Shown: positions 1-8,876 of the stretch, piece after piece
Layout: each line of letters begins with the position of its first letter
How positions within the stretch are numbered: the stretch's first letter is position 1
From: Mesorhizobium sp.
GTDB lineage: Bacteria; Pseudomonadota; Alphaproteobacteria; Rhizobiales; Rhizobiaceae
DNA: 64,000 nucleotides
Direction of reading: 5' to 3'
Assembly (NCBI GenBank): GCA_004020875.1
Contig: SAPZ01000012.1
Location: 124,001 to 188,000, forward strand
Notes under the pieces: generated by a model
Databases searched by the model: none
Told to the model about the DNA's origin: nothing
What the model saw: only the letters and a program-made list of their open reading frames with translations
Made by a program: the position numbers and the translations under genes

Positions 1-535
1 CATCGAGCTCGGCCTGCATGGTGCGGCCGGCATAGGCCGGCAGCCTATGCGCCAGTCCTTCGGTCGATGCATGCGCGCGATGCGCGGCGGAGAAGGCGTC
101 ATTGACATAGATGTCGCCATTGGCGGCGAGCTTTTCCGTGAAGGCCGGGTCATTCTTCTCCTCCGCCTTGTAGAAGCGGGTGTTTTCGAGCAGCAGCACG
201 TCGCCGTCCTTCATGGCGGCAACGCCCTCAGCGGCTTTGTCACCGATACAGTCGGCGGCGAAGCCGACGGGGCGGCCGAGAACCTCGGCCGTGGCCCTGG
301 CGATCGGCTCCAGCGAAAACTCGGCCGACGGGCCGTCCTTGGGGCGGCCGAAATGTGCAAGCAGGATAACCTTGGCGCCTTTCTTCGAGAGCTCAGCGAT
401 GGTCGGCGCGATGCGCTCGATGCGGGTGGCATCGGTAACCTTGCCGTCGGCGACGGGAACATTGAGGTCAACGCGCACGAGCACGCGCTTGCCGCTGACG
501 GCGCCGATATCGTCGAGTGTCTTGAAGCCGGCCAT
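1..535 (-). CDS. pgk: Phosphoglycerate kinase, N-terminal part (runs off window)
   Basis: Glycolytic/gluconeogenic enzyme that transfers phosphate between 1,3-bisphosphoglycerate and ADP in the cytosol. About 178 residues of the N-terminal domain are visible, starting MAGFKTLDD. The conserved substrate-binding stretch VRVDLNVP and the [10 protein letters not shown] segment are both present. The ATG at 533-535 follows the purine-rich GGAAGGAACGACC. It is the fourth gene of a minus-strand run (tkt, gap, antiporter, pgk), which fits a central carbon cluster. The C-terminal nucleotide-binding domain lies outside the window. A palindromic repeat copy sits just upstream of the start. Confidence 0.97.
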   Translation of the reverse strand, partial: MAGFKTLDDIGAVSGKRVLVRVDLNVPVADGKVTDATRIERIAPTIAELSKKGAKVILLAHFGRPKDGPSAEFSLEPIARATAEVLGRPVGFAADCIGDKAAEGVAAMKDGDVLLLENTRFYKAEEKNDPAFTEKLAANGDIYVNDAFSAAHRAHASTEGLAHRLPAYAGRTMQAELD

Positions 536-560
536 GGTCGTTCCTTCCTAGTGCGTTGAG

Positions 561-609
561 GCAAATCCGGACGGAAAGCCGCCCACACTTTTCATGGAAT
601 TGCTCTAGC
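561..609. repeat. Palindromic dispersed repeat, copy A
   Basis: About 49 bases with end arms GCAAATCC and GGAATTGC and an internal TCCGGACGGA core followed by CACTTTT. Two other copies occur at 26938-26988 and 55158-55228. It lies between the antiporter and pgk, just upstream of pgk, so it is probably transcribed. It resembles short extragenic palindromes that I associate with Mesorhizobium. Confidence 0.6.
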
Positions 610-678
610 GAAAACGCGAAGGACGATGCAAGGGTCGCGTTTATGGCGCGCGCGCAAAAATGATGTCGGCGTGAGACA

Positions 679-2565
679 TCAGCCTTCGCCGGCTGCTTTC
701 TGCGCGTCCGGTGCCGGCGCCCCGGTGTCGATCGGCACACTCTCAGCCTTTTGTTCCGCCGGCCTGCGCCAGTTGCGGATCATGGCGGCTATACGATCGC
801 CGATCTCGCCGGCGCTCAGGAACACCGGCACGCGCGCGACCGGCGCGGTCGGCTCGAAGGACAGGCCGAGACCGGTGATCCTGCCCTTCTCGTCGACATC
901 GCGCACGATGAGCTCGATCGGCCCGATCACCACGCGGTCGGCATATTCGGCATGGCCGCCGAGCCGCTCGGTGACGAGCGCCGCGACGGTGAGCTTCTGT
1001 TCGGCCTCGGTCAGGCCCGGCCCGTAGGCGGCCTCCAGCTCCGCCGCGGAGCGGGCTGGATCGACGGCGAAGGCGCCGAAGAAGTCCGCATCCTCGGGAT
1101 CGACCACGGCGCGGCTGGCGAAAAGCTTGTCGAGGAGGCGGGGGTAGCGGTCCGGCACGAAGATGTAGACTTGGTCGCCGGCGGCGAGCCGGCCCATGTC
1201 CTGGAAGCGCATCGAGCGGCCGTCGCGCAGCACCAGCGAGGGCCTTGCCCAGCGCGGGATGCGCTCGCCGCGCGCCACCGGGCTGCCAGGCGCGACGCGA
1301 TAGGCGAGCAGCTCGTGATGAGCCGAGCCCGGCAGTTCGAGCTCCACCTTGTCCAGCGGCCCGAGACGGGCCGGCACGATCAGGCCGAGGCGGCGCGCCA
1401 GCGGACCGACCGTCCAGCCCTGCACCACCAGCGACACGAGCACGATGATGAAGGCGGCGTTGAAGATCAGGCGGCCATGCTCGAGCCCTCCGAGCAGCGG
1501 CGTGATGGCAAGCAGGATCGAAACCGCGCCGCGCAGGCCGACCCAGGACACGAAGGCGACCTCGGGACGCGGCAGTCGGAACGGGATCAGGCAGAGCCAG
1601 ACGGCCAAAGGCCGCGCCACGAAGATCAGGAACAGGCCGAGCAGCACCGCCGGCACAAGGATCGCCGGGAACTGCGAGGGTGTGGCGAACAGGCCGAGGA
1701 TCAGGAACATGATGATCTGCGCCAGCCATGACATGCCGTCCTGGAAACGCCTCAGGATGGTGACGGCGCGGATATCGGAATTGCCGGCGATCAGCCCGGC
1801 AAGGTAGACGGCGAGGAAGCCGGAGCCGCCGATCGCGCCCGCTGCGGCAAACACCATCAGCGACAGCGTCAGCACGAAGATCGGCAGCAGGCCGTGATCG
1901 AGATTGAGCCGCTCGACAAGGCGCACGATTCCCAAGCCGCCGAGGACGCCGATCACGGCGCCGAGCCCCATATTGGCAACGAAGCCGAGCAAGAGATTGG
2001 CGGCCAGCACGTTGGCCTCGGGGTTTGCATGCGCGGCGATGATCTCGACCAGGGTGATGGTGAGGAAGATAGCGATCGGGTCGTTGGTGCCGGATTCCAC
2101 TTCGAGTGTCGAACGCACGCGCTCGCGCAGATGGATTTCGCCGGCGCGCAGCAGGAAGAACACCGCGGCCGCGTCGGTCGAGGCGACGGCGGCGCCGAGC
2201 AGGGAGGATTCCAGCCAACCGAGCTTGAGAAAATAGGAAGCGGCGACGCTGAAGATGCCGGTTGTGAGGATGACGCCTATCGTCGCCAGCGACAGCGCCG
2301 GCGCAGCTGCTTGCCTCAGCGCGTTGAGCGGCGTGCCGAAGCCGGAATCGAACAGGATGATGGCCAAAGCCAGTGAGCCGGCAAAATAAGCCAGCCGCGC
2401 ATTGTCGAATTCGATGCCGAGGCCATCGACGCCGGTGGCAAGGCCGATGCAGAGAAAGAGGAGCAGCAGGGGAGCGCCGAAGCGGAAGGCGATCAGGCTC
2501 GAAAACGCGGCGGCAACAACAAGCGCGGTGCCGACCAGCGTCACAAGATAGATCGCATGCTCCAT
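679..2565 (-). CDS. K+/H+ antiporter of the CPA1 family (NhaP2/CvrA type)
   Basis: Inner-membrane cation/proton exchanger, 628 residues. The first ~390 residues are strongly hydrophobic with about 12 predicted helices and carry the family stretch ASTDAAAVFFLL and the motif ESGTNDPIA, typical of NhaP2-like proteins. A cytosolic part follows, with a TrkA-C/RCK_C-like region around residues 400-480 and a CorC/HlyC-associated-like domain near 500-590. That architecture matches the potassium/proton antiporter group rather than plain Na+/H+ exchangers. The ATG at 2565 gives the expected N-terminus. It sits between gap and pgk on the same strand, but the gap terminator at 2672-2699 suggests its own promoter. 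Ion specificity is inferred from family membership. Confidence 0.9.
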   Translation of the reverse strand: MEHAIYLVTLVGTALVVAAAFSSLIAFRFGAPLLLLFLCIGLATGVDGLGIEFDNARLAYFAGSLALAIILFDSGFGTPLNALRQAAAPALSLATIGVILTTGIFSVAASYFLKLGWLESSLLGAAVASTDAAAVFFLLRAGEIHLRERVRSTLEVESGTNDPIAIFLTITLVEIIAAHANPEANVLAANLLLGFVANMGLGAVIGVLGGLGIVRLVERLNLDHGLLPIFVLTLSLMVFAAAGAIGGSGFLAVYLAGLIAGNSDIRAVTILRRFQDGMSWLAQIIMFLILGLFATPSQFPAILVPAVLLGLFLIFVARPLAVWLCLIPFRLPRPEVAFVSWVGLRGAVSILLAITPLLGGLEHGRLIFNAAFIIVLVSLVVQGWTVGPLARRLGLIVPARLGPLDKVELELPGSAHHELLAYRVAPGSPVARGERIPRWARPSLVLRDGRSMRFQDMGRLAAGDQVYIFVPDRYPRLLDKLFASRAVVDPEDADFFGAFAVDPARSAAELEAAYGPGLTEAEQKLTVAALVTERLGGHAEYADRVVIGPIELIVRDVDEKGRITGLGLSFEPTAPVARVPVFLSAGEIGDRIAAMIRNWRRPAEQKAESVPIDTGAPAPDAQKAAGEG

Positions 2566-2671
2566 CCGCCAGTGCCCCTCAAGTCCCTCTCATTTGTCGG
2601 TTTAAGGGAGAGTGGGGCGAAGACATGACCAGTGCAAGGCAACAGCATGTTTTTTGGCTCAGCTGGCCAAT

Positions 2672-2699
2672 AAAAAACGCCCGGCCAAGCCGGGCGTTT
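2672..2699 (-). terminator. Rho-independent terminator of gap
   Basis: An 11-bp perfect stem (arms 2675-2685 and 2689-2699) with a 3-base loop is followed on the minus strand by a run of T residues. It lies 24 bases after the gap stop codon and separates gap from the antiporter gene. Confidence 0.88.
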
Positions 2700-2722
2700 C
2701 AAAACTCTGAAGCGAGCCTGGA

Positions 2723-3733
2723 TCAGGCGATGGTCTTGCCGAAGGCGACGGCGGTGTCGCCCATGCGGTTCGAGAAGCCCCATTCATTGTCGTACCAGGA
2801 CAGGACCGAGACGAAATTACCGTCCATGACCTTGGTCTGGTCGAGCGCCACGATCGAGGAGTGCGGATCGTGGTTGAAGTCGATCGAGACGTTCGGATGA
2901 TGCGTGACCGAGAGCACGCCCTTGAGCTTGCCCTTGGAGGCGGCGATCAGCGCTTCGTTGATCTCCTGCGGCGTGGTCGAGCGCTTGGCGATGAACTTCA
3001 AGTCGACGACCGAGACGTTCGGGGTCGGCACGCGGATCGAGATGCCGTCGAGCTTGCCCTTGAGGTCGGGCAGAACCAGGCCGATCGCCTTGGCGGCGCC
3101 GGTCGAGGTCGGAATCTGCGAGAGCGCTGCCGCGCGAGCGCGGTAGAGATCCTTGTGCATGGTGTCCAGCGTCGGCTGGTCGCCGGTATAGGAGTGGATC
3201 GTCGTCATCATGCCCTTCTCGATGCCGACGGTCTCGTGCAGCACGGCCGCCAGCGGCGCCAGGCAGTTGGTGGTGCAGGACGCGTTCGAGATGACGATGT
3301 GGTCCTTGGTCAGCTTGTCATGGTTGATGCCGTAGACCACGGTCAGGTCGGCGCCGTCGGACGGGGCCGAGACGATGACGCGCTTGGCGCCGGCGGTGAG
3401 ATGCGCGGCGGCCTTGTCGCGGGCGGTGAAGATGCCCGTGCATTCAAGCGCGATGTCGACACCGAGTTCCTTCCACGGCAGCTGGCTCGGATCCTTGATC
3501 GCCGTGACCTTGAACTTCTCCTTGCCGACCGAGATCTGGTCTCCGTCGACGGTCACCTCATGCGGGAAGCGTCCGTGCACGCTGTCATAGCGCAAGAGAT
3601 GCGCGTTGGTCTCGACCGGGCCGAGATCGTTGACGGCGACCACGTCGATATCCTTGCGGCCGGATTCGTGGATGGCGCGCAGGATGTTGCGGCCGATGCG
3701 GCCGAATCCGTTGATGGCAACTCTGACGGTCAT
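2723..3733 (-). CDS. gap: Glyceraldehyde-3-phosphate dehydrogenase
   Basis: Cytosolic NAD-dependent enzyme of glycolysis/gluconeogenesis, 336 residues, the usual family length. The Rossmann motif [10 protein letters not shown] is at the N-terminus and the catalytic loop SNASCTTNC places the nucleophile at Cys153. The C-terminal [12 protein letters not shown] segment is present. The start chosen is the ATG at 3731-3733, preceded by AGGGAGAAAACA; an upstream in-frame extension lacks family similarity. It lies 150 bases downstream of tkt and ends at a strong terminator. Confidence 0.98.
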   Translation of the reverse strand: MTVRVAINGFGRIGRNILRAIHESGRKDIDVVAVNDLGPVETNAHLLRYDSVHGRFPHEVTVDGDQISVGKEKFKVTAIKDPSQLPWKELGVDIALECTGIFTARDKAAAHLTAGAKRVIVSAPSDGADLTVVYGINHDKLTKDHIVISNASCTTNCLAPLAAVLHETVGIEKGMMTTIHSYTGDQPTLDTMHKDLYRARAAALSQIPTSTGAAKAIGLVLPDLKGKLDGISIRVPTPNVSVVDLKFIAKRSTTPQEINEALIAASKGKLKGVLSVTHHPNVSIDFNHDPHSSIVALDQTKVMDGNFVSVLSWYDNEWGFSNRMGDTAVAFGKTIA

Positions 3734-3840
3734 TGTTTTCTCCCTAGGGACTGGGGCGATTGGGTCCGCTGCTTCATAGCGGCCATGGGCCAAAGAATCC
3801 AGCCGCAGAAGGTCGCATTTAAATCGATTAGGTTGATCCA

Positions 3841-3872
3841 GCCCGGCAAAGCGCCAATTGGCGTTGCCGGGC
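3841..3872 (-). terminator. Hairpin immediately downstream of tkt
   Basis: Arms GCCCGGCAA and TTGCCGGGC enclose a second stem CGCC-AATT-GGCG with a 2-base bulge. It begins 12 bases after the tkt stop codon. No T-tract follows on the minus strand, so it may stabilise the tkt message or act with Rho rather than terminate on its own. Confidence 0.5.
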
Positions 3873-3883
3873 CCAGCCAATTC

Positions 3884-5875
3884 CTAGTTGCCGTGCAGGC
3901 GGGTTTCGACCGTCTTGGCCGCGGCCTCGGCGGTGATGCCGAAATGCGGATAGAGCTGCTCGATCGAGCCGGAGGCGCCAAAACCGCGCATGCCGATGAA
4001 GATGCCGTCGGTGCCGATCAGGTGATCCCAGCCCTGGCGGATGCCGGCCTCGATCGCGACCTTCACCTTGGCGTTGCCGATGGTCTTCTTGCGGTAATCG
4101 TCGCTCTGCTGGTCGAACAGCTCGAAGCAAGGCACCGAAACGACGCGGGTCGGATGGCCGTGCTTTTCAAGCAGGTCGCGGGCACCGAGCGCGATCTCGA
4201 CCTCGGAGCCGGTGGCGAAGATCGTTACCACCGCCTCGCCGTTTGCCGCGGCTAGCTCATAGGCGCCTTGGCTGGAGAGGTTCTTCGCCGAATGCTCGGT
4301 GCGCACGGTCGGCAGGTTCTGACGGGTTAGCGCCAGGGTCGAGGGCGTCTTTTCGGATTCGAGCGCGACCTGCCAGCATTCGGCGGTCTCGACCGCATCG
4401 GCCGGCCGGAAGACATTGTGGTTCGGGATGGCGCGCAATGCCGCCAGATGCTCGACCGGCTGGTGGGTCGGGCCGTCCTCGCCGAGGCCGATCGAGTCGT
4501 GCGTCATGACGAAGATCGAGCGGATGCCCATCAGCGAAGCAAGGCGCATCGAGGGGCGCGCGTAATCCGAGAAGCACAGGAAGGTGCCGCCATAGGCGAT
4601 CAGGCCGCCATGCAGCGTGAGACCATTGATCGCCGCTGCCATGCCGTGCTCGCGGATGCCGTAATGGACATAGCGCTGGCCGTAATCGTCAGGCGTGATG
4701 TTCTTGGTCTGGCTGGTCTTGGTGTTGTTGGAACCGGTGAGGTCGGCCGAGCCACCGATGGTTTCCGGCACCGCGCCGTTGATGACTTCCAGTGCCATTT
4801 CCGAGGACTTGCGGGTGGCGACCTTCGGCTTGTCGGCCGAGAGTTTCTTCTTGTAGTCGGCGATGACGGCGTCGAAATTGGAAGGCAGCTTGCCGGCGAT
4901 GCGGCGCTCGAACTCGGCCTTGAGCCTCGGCTCGGCCTTGGCAAGCCGGCCTTCCCAGTCGGCCCGCGCCTTGGCGCCGCTCTTGCCCACGGCGCGCCAG
5001 GCTTCGAGGACGTCGGCGGGAATCTCGAAGGGCGGCGACTCCCAGTTGAAGAACTTGCGCGCGCCGGCGATTTCCTCGGCCCCCAGCGGCGAGCCATGCG
5101 CCTTGTTGGTGCCGGCCTTGGTCGGGGCGCCGAAGCCGATGGTGGTCTTGCAGGCGATCATCGTCGGCTTGTCGGAATGGCGCGCCGCCTCGATGGCGTA
5201 GGCGATGGCTTCCGGATCGGTGCCGTCGATGTGGCTGGCGTTCCAGCCCGAGGCCTGGAAGCGGGCGACCTGGTCGGTGTTGTCGGCGAGCGAAACCGGG
5301 CCGTCGATCGAGATGTTGTTGTTGTCCCAGAAGACGATCAGCTTGTTCAGCTTCAGATGCCCGGCCAGCGCGATGGCTTCCTGGGAAACGCCTTCCATCA
5401 GGCAGCCGTCACCGGCCAGCACATAGGTATAATGGCTGACGAGATCGTTGCCGAAGGCGGCGTTCATGATCCGCTCGCCGAGCGCGAAGCCGACGGAATT
5501 GGCAAGGCCCTGACCGAGCGGGCCGGTGGTGGTCTCGATGCCGGCAGCATGGCCGTATTCAGGATGGCCGGCGGTCCGGGAGCCGAGCTGGCGGAAATTC
5601 TTGATCTGGTCGATGGTCATGTCCTCATAGCCGGTGAGGTAGAGGAGCGAATAGAGCAGCATCGAGCCGTGGCCGGCCGACAGGATGAAGCGGTCGCGGT
5701 CGGCCCAGTGCGGGGCCTTGGCGTCGAATTTCAGGAAACGGCTGAACAGAACCGTGGCGATATCGGCGCAGCCCATCGGCAGGCCGGGATGACCGGAATT
5801 CGCCTTCTCGACGGCGTCCATGGAAAGGAAACGGATCGCGTTCGCCATCCGATCATGTTGTTCACGCGACGTCAT
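3884..5875 (-). CDS. tkt: Transketolase
   Basis: Thiamine-diphosphate enzyme of the pentose phosphate pathway that moves two-carbon units between sugar phosphates. It is 663 residues, normal for bacterial transketolase. The N-terminal pyrophosphate-binding domain carries the GDGCLMEG motif with a downstream asparagine pair; the middle domain has GIREHGMA and [10 protein letters not shown]. The ATG at 5873-5875 follows a near-perfect ribosome binding site (GGAGGAAGC), so the 20-residue upstream extension was rejected. It heads the tkt-gap-antiporter-pgk run. No frameshift or missing domain was seen. Confidence 0.97.
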   Translation of the reverse strand: MTSREQHDRMANAIRFLSMDAVEKANSGHPGLPMGCADIATVLFSRFLKFDAKAPHWADRDRFILSAGHGSMLLYSLLYLTGYEDMTIDQIKNFRQLGSRTAGHPEYGHAAGIETTTGPLGQGLANSVGFALGERIMNAAFGNDLVSHYTYVLAGDGCLMEGVSQEAIALAGHLKLNKLIVFWDNNNISIDGPVSLADNTDQVARFQASGWNASHIDGTDPEAIAYAIEAARHSDKPTMIACKTTIGFGAPTKAGTNKAHGSPLGAEEIAGARKFFNWESPPFEIPADVLEAWRAVGKSGAKARADWEGRLAKAEPRLKAEFERRIAGKLPSNFDAVIADYKKKLSADKPKVATRKSSEMALEVINGAVPETIGGSADLTGSNNTKTSQTKNITPDDYGQRYVHYGIREHGMAAAINGLTLHGGLIAYGGTFLCFSDYARPSMRLASLMGIRSIFVMTHDSIGLGEDGPTHQPVEHLAALRAIPNHNVFRPADAVETAECWQVALESEKTPSTLALTRQNLPTVRTEHSAKNLSSQGAYELAAANGEAVVTIFATGSEVEIALGARDLLEKHGHPTRVVSVPCFELFDQQSDDYRKKTIGNAKVKVAIEAGIRQGWDHLIGTDGIFIGMRGFGASGSIEQLYPHFGITAEAAAKTVETRLHGN

Positions 5876-6044
5876 GCTTCCTCCGGAAGTGGGTTGGAGC
5901 CTGGGGAGAACCTTTGGAAAAGGATGCCGCGACACATAGCAGGCACGGCCTTTTAGTCAACAAATCGGGGCGGTTTTTGCCGGCCTTGTGATGGCATCGA
6001 GCGTCCCACATTAGCGATAGCGGGGGACAGTCGCGAGAGCTTTG

Positions 6045-6073
6045 TTGACGCGCCCTTCACCCGGCGCCTAATC
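6045..6073 (+). promoter_or_regulatory. Possible housekeeping promoter for the DUF4164-zapA pair
   Basis: TTGACG and CTAATC are separated by 17 bases and lie 65 bases before the DUF4164 start. The -10 element is weak against the sigma-70 consensus, so this is only a candidate. Confidence 0.3.
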
Positions 6074-6137
6074 TTTCCAAGGTAACGCGTTCTGAATGCG
6101 TGCGATTCGGTGATGGGCAGGGCATAGGACGAAGGCC

Positions 6138-6410
6138 ATGACCGGGGAAACGACCCTCAAGGAAGTCATCGCCAGGCTGGGAAAAGCCATGGAAGGGCTG
6201 GAAAACGCCGTGGCGGCAAAGCTCGAGCATGAGCGCGATTATTCGGAAGCCGAGGCCGAGGTGCAGCGCATGAATGCCGACCGCTCGCGCCTGGCGCAGG
6301 AGCTCGACAATTCCGAGGCGCGCGCCGAGAGGCTTGAAGACGCCAACAAGGAAGTGTCGCGACGGCTGGTGACCGCCATGGAAACCATCCGGGCGGTGCT
6401 TGACAGGTAG
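6138..6410 (+). CDS. DUF4164 family coiled-coil protein
   Basis: A 90-residue, highly charged protein predicted to be almost entirely helical coiled coil, with dense Glu/Arg/Ala heptads and no membrane segment. It matches my recollection of DUF4164, a small family found just upstream of zapA in Rhizobiales. The stop lies 4 bases before the zapA start, so the two are translationally coupled. A role in cell division is suggested only by this linkage. Confidence 0.8.
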   Translation: MTGETTLKEVIARLGKAMEGLENAVAAKLEHERDYSEAEAEVQRMNADRSRLAQELDNSEARAERLEDANKEVSRRLVTAMETIRAVLDR

Positions 6411-6414
6411 GGCA

Positions 6415-6780
6415 ATGGCACAGGTCACCGTTTCCATCGACGGCAAGCAGTATCGCATGGCCTGCGACGAGGGCCAGGAAGAGCATCTGATCGACCTCGC
6501 CGAGCGCTTCGACCGCTATGTCTCGCACCTGAAGGATTCCTTCGGCGAGATCGGCGACCAGAGGCTCACCGTCATGGCCGGCATCATGGTGATGGACGAG
6601 CTGTCCGAGCTCACCAAGCGCGTCAAGGGCATGGAGAGCGAAGTGCTGACGCTGCGCAAGACGCGCGACGAGGCGCTGACCAAGGCCGACAAGAGCGACA
6701 GCGTGCTCACAACAGCGCTCGGCGCGCTTGCGCAGCGCATGGAAGATCTTGCGGTGACGCTCGCGGTGAAGAAGGCTTAA
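6415..6780 (+). CDS. zapA: Cell division protein ZapA
   Basis: A 121-residue FtsZ-ring-associated protein that bundles FtsZ filaments. The N-terminal VSIDGKQYRMACDEGQEEHL stretch and the helical middle (DRYVSHLK) match the ZapA family, followed by a long coiled-coil tail. The start at 6415 gives the family N-terminus MAQVTVSI; an upstream ATG at 6400 overlaps the preceding gene and adds five unmatched residues. It forms an operon with the DUF4164 gene and is followed by a hairpin with a T-run. Confidence 0.92.
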   Translation: MAQVTVSIDGKQYRMACDEGQEEHLIDLAERFDRYVSHLKDSFGEIGDQRLTVMAGIMVMDELSELTKRVKGMESEVLTLRKTRDEALTKADKSDSVLTTALGALAQRMEDLAVTLAVKKA

Positions 6781-6831
6781 GCCGCGTCATCCGGCCCCGC
6801 CCCCCGGCCCGCCGTCGTGGAAATTCCGCCT

Positions 6832-6860
6832 GTCTTTTCCAGGAAAAGACGAAATTTTTC
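6832..6860 (+). terminator. Probable terminator after zapA
   Basis: GTCTTTTCC and GGAAAAGAC flank a single base, effectively an 8-bp stem with a small loop, followed by GAAATTTTT. It lies 52 bases beyond the zapA stop. In many alphaproteobacteria the 6S RNA gene lies in this position, but I could not recognise one here. Confidence 0.55.
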
Positions 6861-6985
6861 CGCTCTCTCGCTCACGCTTGCAGGCACAAGCCTTTTGAAC
6901 CGGACCATGCGGCGGTATAGAAGGCTGAGCCACGCCGACGGGGTTGGCCCATGCCGGCGTATGTCACAAGGGTAGGGAGCACGTC

Positions 6986-7645
6986 ATGAGCCTTCGAATC
7001 AACGATATCGCGCCGGACTTCACGGCCGAGACCACGCAAGGAACGATCAATTTCCACCAATGGATCGGAGACGGCTGGGCGGTGCTTTTCAGCCATCCGA
7101 AGAATTTCACACCGGTCTGCACGACCGAGCTCGGCACCATGGCCGGTCTCGAGGGCGAGTTCAAAAAACGCAACGTCAAGATCATCGGCATCTCGGTCGA
7201 TCCGGTGTCGAGCCACGAGAAGTGGCAGGCCGATATCAAGACCGCTACCGGCCACACTGTGCACTATCCGCTGATCGGCGACAAAGACCTTCACGTCGCC
7301 AAGCTCTATGAAATGCTGCCGGCGGGCGCCGGCGAGAACTCGGAAGGCCGCACGCCCGCGGACAACGCCACGGTGCGTTCGGTCTACGTCATCGGCCCGG
7401 ACAAGAAGATCAAGCTGGTGCTGACCTACCCGATGACCACCGGCCGTAACTTCGACGAGATCCTGCGCGTCATCGATTCCATCCAACTGACCGCCAAGCA
7501 CCAGGTGGCGACGCCGGCCAACTGGAAACAGGGCGACGACGTCATCATCACCGCCGCGGTCTCCAACGAGGATGCGATCAAACGTTTTGGGGCTTACGAG
7601 ACGGTTCTTCCTTACCTCAGGAAGACCAAGCAGCCGACGGCATGA
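6986..7645 (+). CDS. 1-Cys peroxiredoxin (Prx6 type)
   Basis: Thiol peroxidase that reduces hydrogen peroxide and organic peroxides; 219 residues. The active-site motif PVCTTE places the peroxidatic cysteine at residue 45. No other cysteine occurs in the protein, which defines the 1-Cys class; length and the C-terminal region fit the Prx6/AhpC-like group. The ATG at 6986 follows GGTAGGGAGC, whereas the upstream in-frame ATG has no such site. It is a single gene, convergent with rpoH, sharing a bidirectional terminator. Confidence 0.93.
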   Translation: MSLRINDIAPDFTAETTQGTINFHQWIGDGWAVLFSHPKNFTPVCTTELGTMAGLEGEFKKRNVKIIGISVDPVSSHEKWQADIKTATGHTVHYPLIGDKDLHVAKLYEMLPAGAGENSEGRTPADNATVRSVYVIGPDKKIKLVLTYPMTTGRNFDEILRVIDSIQLTAKHQVATPANWKQGDDVIITAAVSNEDAIKRFGAYETVLPYLRKTKQPTA

Positions 7646-7701
7646 GCCTTTTCTTCCCCGTTCCGCGGGGAGAAAGGGCTGTGTCCCTGCCTTCGCCAAA
7701 C

Positions 7702-7731
7702 AAAAAAGGCGGCGCCGAAGCGCCGCCTTTT
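7702..7731. terminator. Bidirectional terminator between peroxiredoxin and rpoH
   Basis: A 12-bp stem (arms AAAAGGCGGCGC and GCGCCGCCTTTT) with a CGAA tetraloop has T-runs on both strands. It lies 57 bases after the peroxiredoxin stop and 21 bases after the rpoH stop on the opposite strand. Confidence 0.9.
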
Positions 7732-7751
7732 CTGTTTCGATACCTAGCTTG

Positions 7752-8663
7752 TTACGCCGCCGGCTGCGCTTCGATGGTGCGCAGCGCCTGCATCTGGCGC
7801 TTGGCGGCGGCCTTGACCGCGTCCTGGACCTTCTCGAAGGCGCGCACCTCGATCTGGCGCACGCGCTCGCGGCTGATGTCGAACTCGGCCGACAGCTCTT
7901 CCAGGGTCAGCGGCTCTTCGGCGAGGCGGCGCGCCTCGAAGATGCGCCGCTCGCGGTCGTTGAGCACCGACAGAGCCCCCGACAGCATGGCGCGCCGGCT
8001 TTCCAGCTCGTCCTGCTCGATCAGCATCTCTTCCTGGCTCTCGTGGTCGTCGACCAGCCAGTCCTGCCATTCGCCGGACTCGCCCTCGCTCGCCCGGATC
8101 GGAGCGTTGAGCGAAGCGTCGCCCGACAGGCGGCGGTTCATCGACACCACTTCCGCCTCGGAAACGTTGAGACGGGTGGCGATCTCGGCAATCTGGTCGG
8201 GCTTCAGGTCACCATCATCGAGCGCCTGGATCTTGCCCTTCACCTTGCGCAGGTTGAAGAACAGACGCTTCTGGTTGGCGGTGGTGCCCATCTTGACCAG
8301 GCTCCACGAGCGCAGGATGTATTCCTGGATCGAGGCCTTGATCCACCACATGGCATAAGTGGCGAGCCGGAAACCACGCTCCGGTTCGAATTTCTTCACA
8401 GCCTGCATGAGGCCGACATTGCCTTCCGAGATCACCTCTCCGATCGGCAGGCCGTAGCCGCGATAGCCCATGGCGATCTTGGCAACGAGCCGCAAATGGC
8501 TGGTGACGAGCTTGTGGGCAGCCGTGGTGTCCTGATGCTCGGCATAACGCTTGGCGAGCATGTACTCTTCCTGCGGCTGAAGCATCGGAAAGCGGCGGAT
8601 TTCTTCCAGGTAACGGGCGAGACCGCCTTCACCGGAAACAATACTGGGTAATGATTGGGCCAT
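7752..8663 (-). CDS. rpoH: RNA polymerase sigma-32 (heat shock) factor RpoH
   Basis: Sigma-70-family factor directing transcription of heat-shock chaperones and proteases; 303 residues. Region 2 contains ISEGNVGLMQAVKKFEP and FRLATYAMWWIKASIQEYI, followed by the RpoH-box region with NQKRLFFNLRK. Region 4 ends with a helix-turn-helix around SAEFDISRERVRQIE. The ATG at 8661-8663 gives the typical N-terminus; an upstream extension has no family match. It lies downstream of rluD on the same strand after 213 bases, leaving room for its own promoter. Rhizobia often have two rpoH genes; which paralogue this is cannot be told here. Confidence 0.95.
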   Translation of the reverse strand: MAQSLPSIVSGEGGLARYLEEIRRFPMLQPQEEYMLAKRYAEHQDTTAAHKLVTSHLRLVAKIAMGYRGYGLPIGEVISEGNVGLMQAVKKFEPERGFRLATYAMWWIKASIQEYILRSWSLVKMGTTANQKRLFFNLRKVKGKIQALDDGDLKPDQIAEIATRLNVSEAEVVSMNRRLSGDASLNAPIRASEGESGEWQDWLVDDHESQEEMLIEQDELESRRAMLSGALSVLNDRERRIFEARRLAEEPLTLEELSAEFDISRERVRQIEVRAFEKVQDAVKAAAKRQMQALRTIEAQPAA

Positions 8664-8876
8664 GATAGCGCCCCCTCTCTTTGGAGTGGATGCCCCCGAA
8701 CGCGGCGGGCACACGTCACGGATGCCAAAGGCTCATCCGCGACAACCTCTATATATAGGAACAAAACCAGAAAGGACAGGCATTTGTTCAACGCTAAACA
8801 GTCTGTCACGCTGAAGTGAACAACGCCGGTCAGGTTTTTTGATGGCTGGTTTGCAGCTTGTTCGTGGCGGGTCGGT

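Noticed and set aside
2861..4255. 464-residue plus-strand frame opposite gap and tkt
   Set aside because: It is antisense to two clear enzymes, and its Arg/Asp/Gly-rich content is typical of reverse frames in GC-rich genes.
6781..6985. 6S RNA gene after zapA
   Set aside because: This is its usual place in alphaproteobacteria, but I could not recognise the 6S fold. The region has only a terminator-like hairpin. A covariance-model search would decide.
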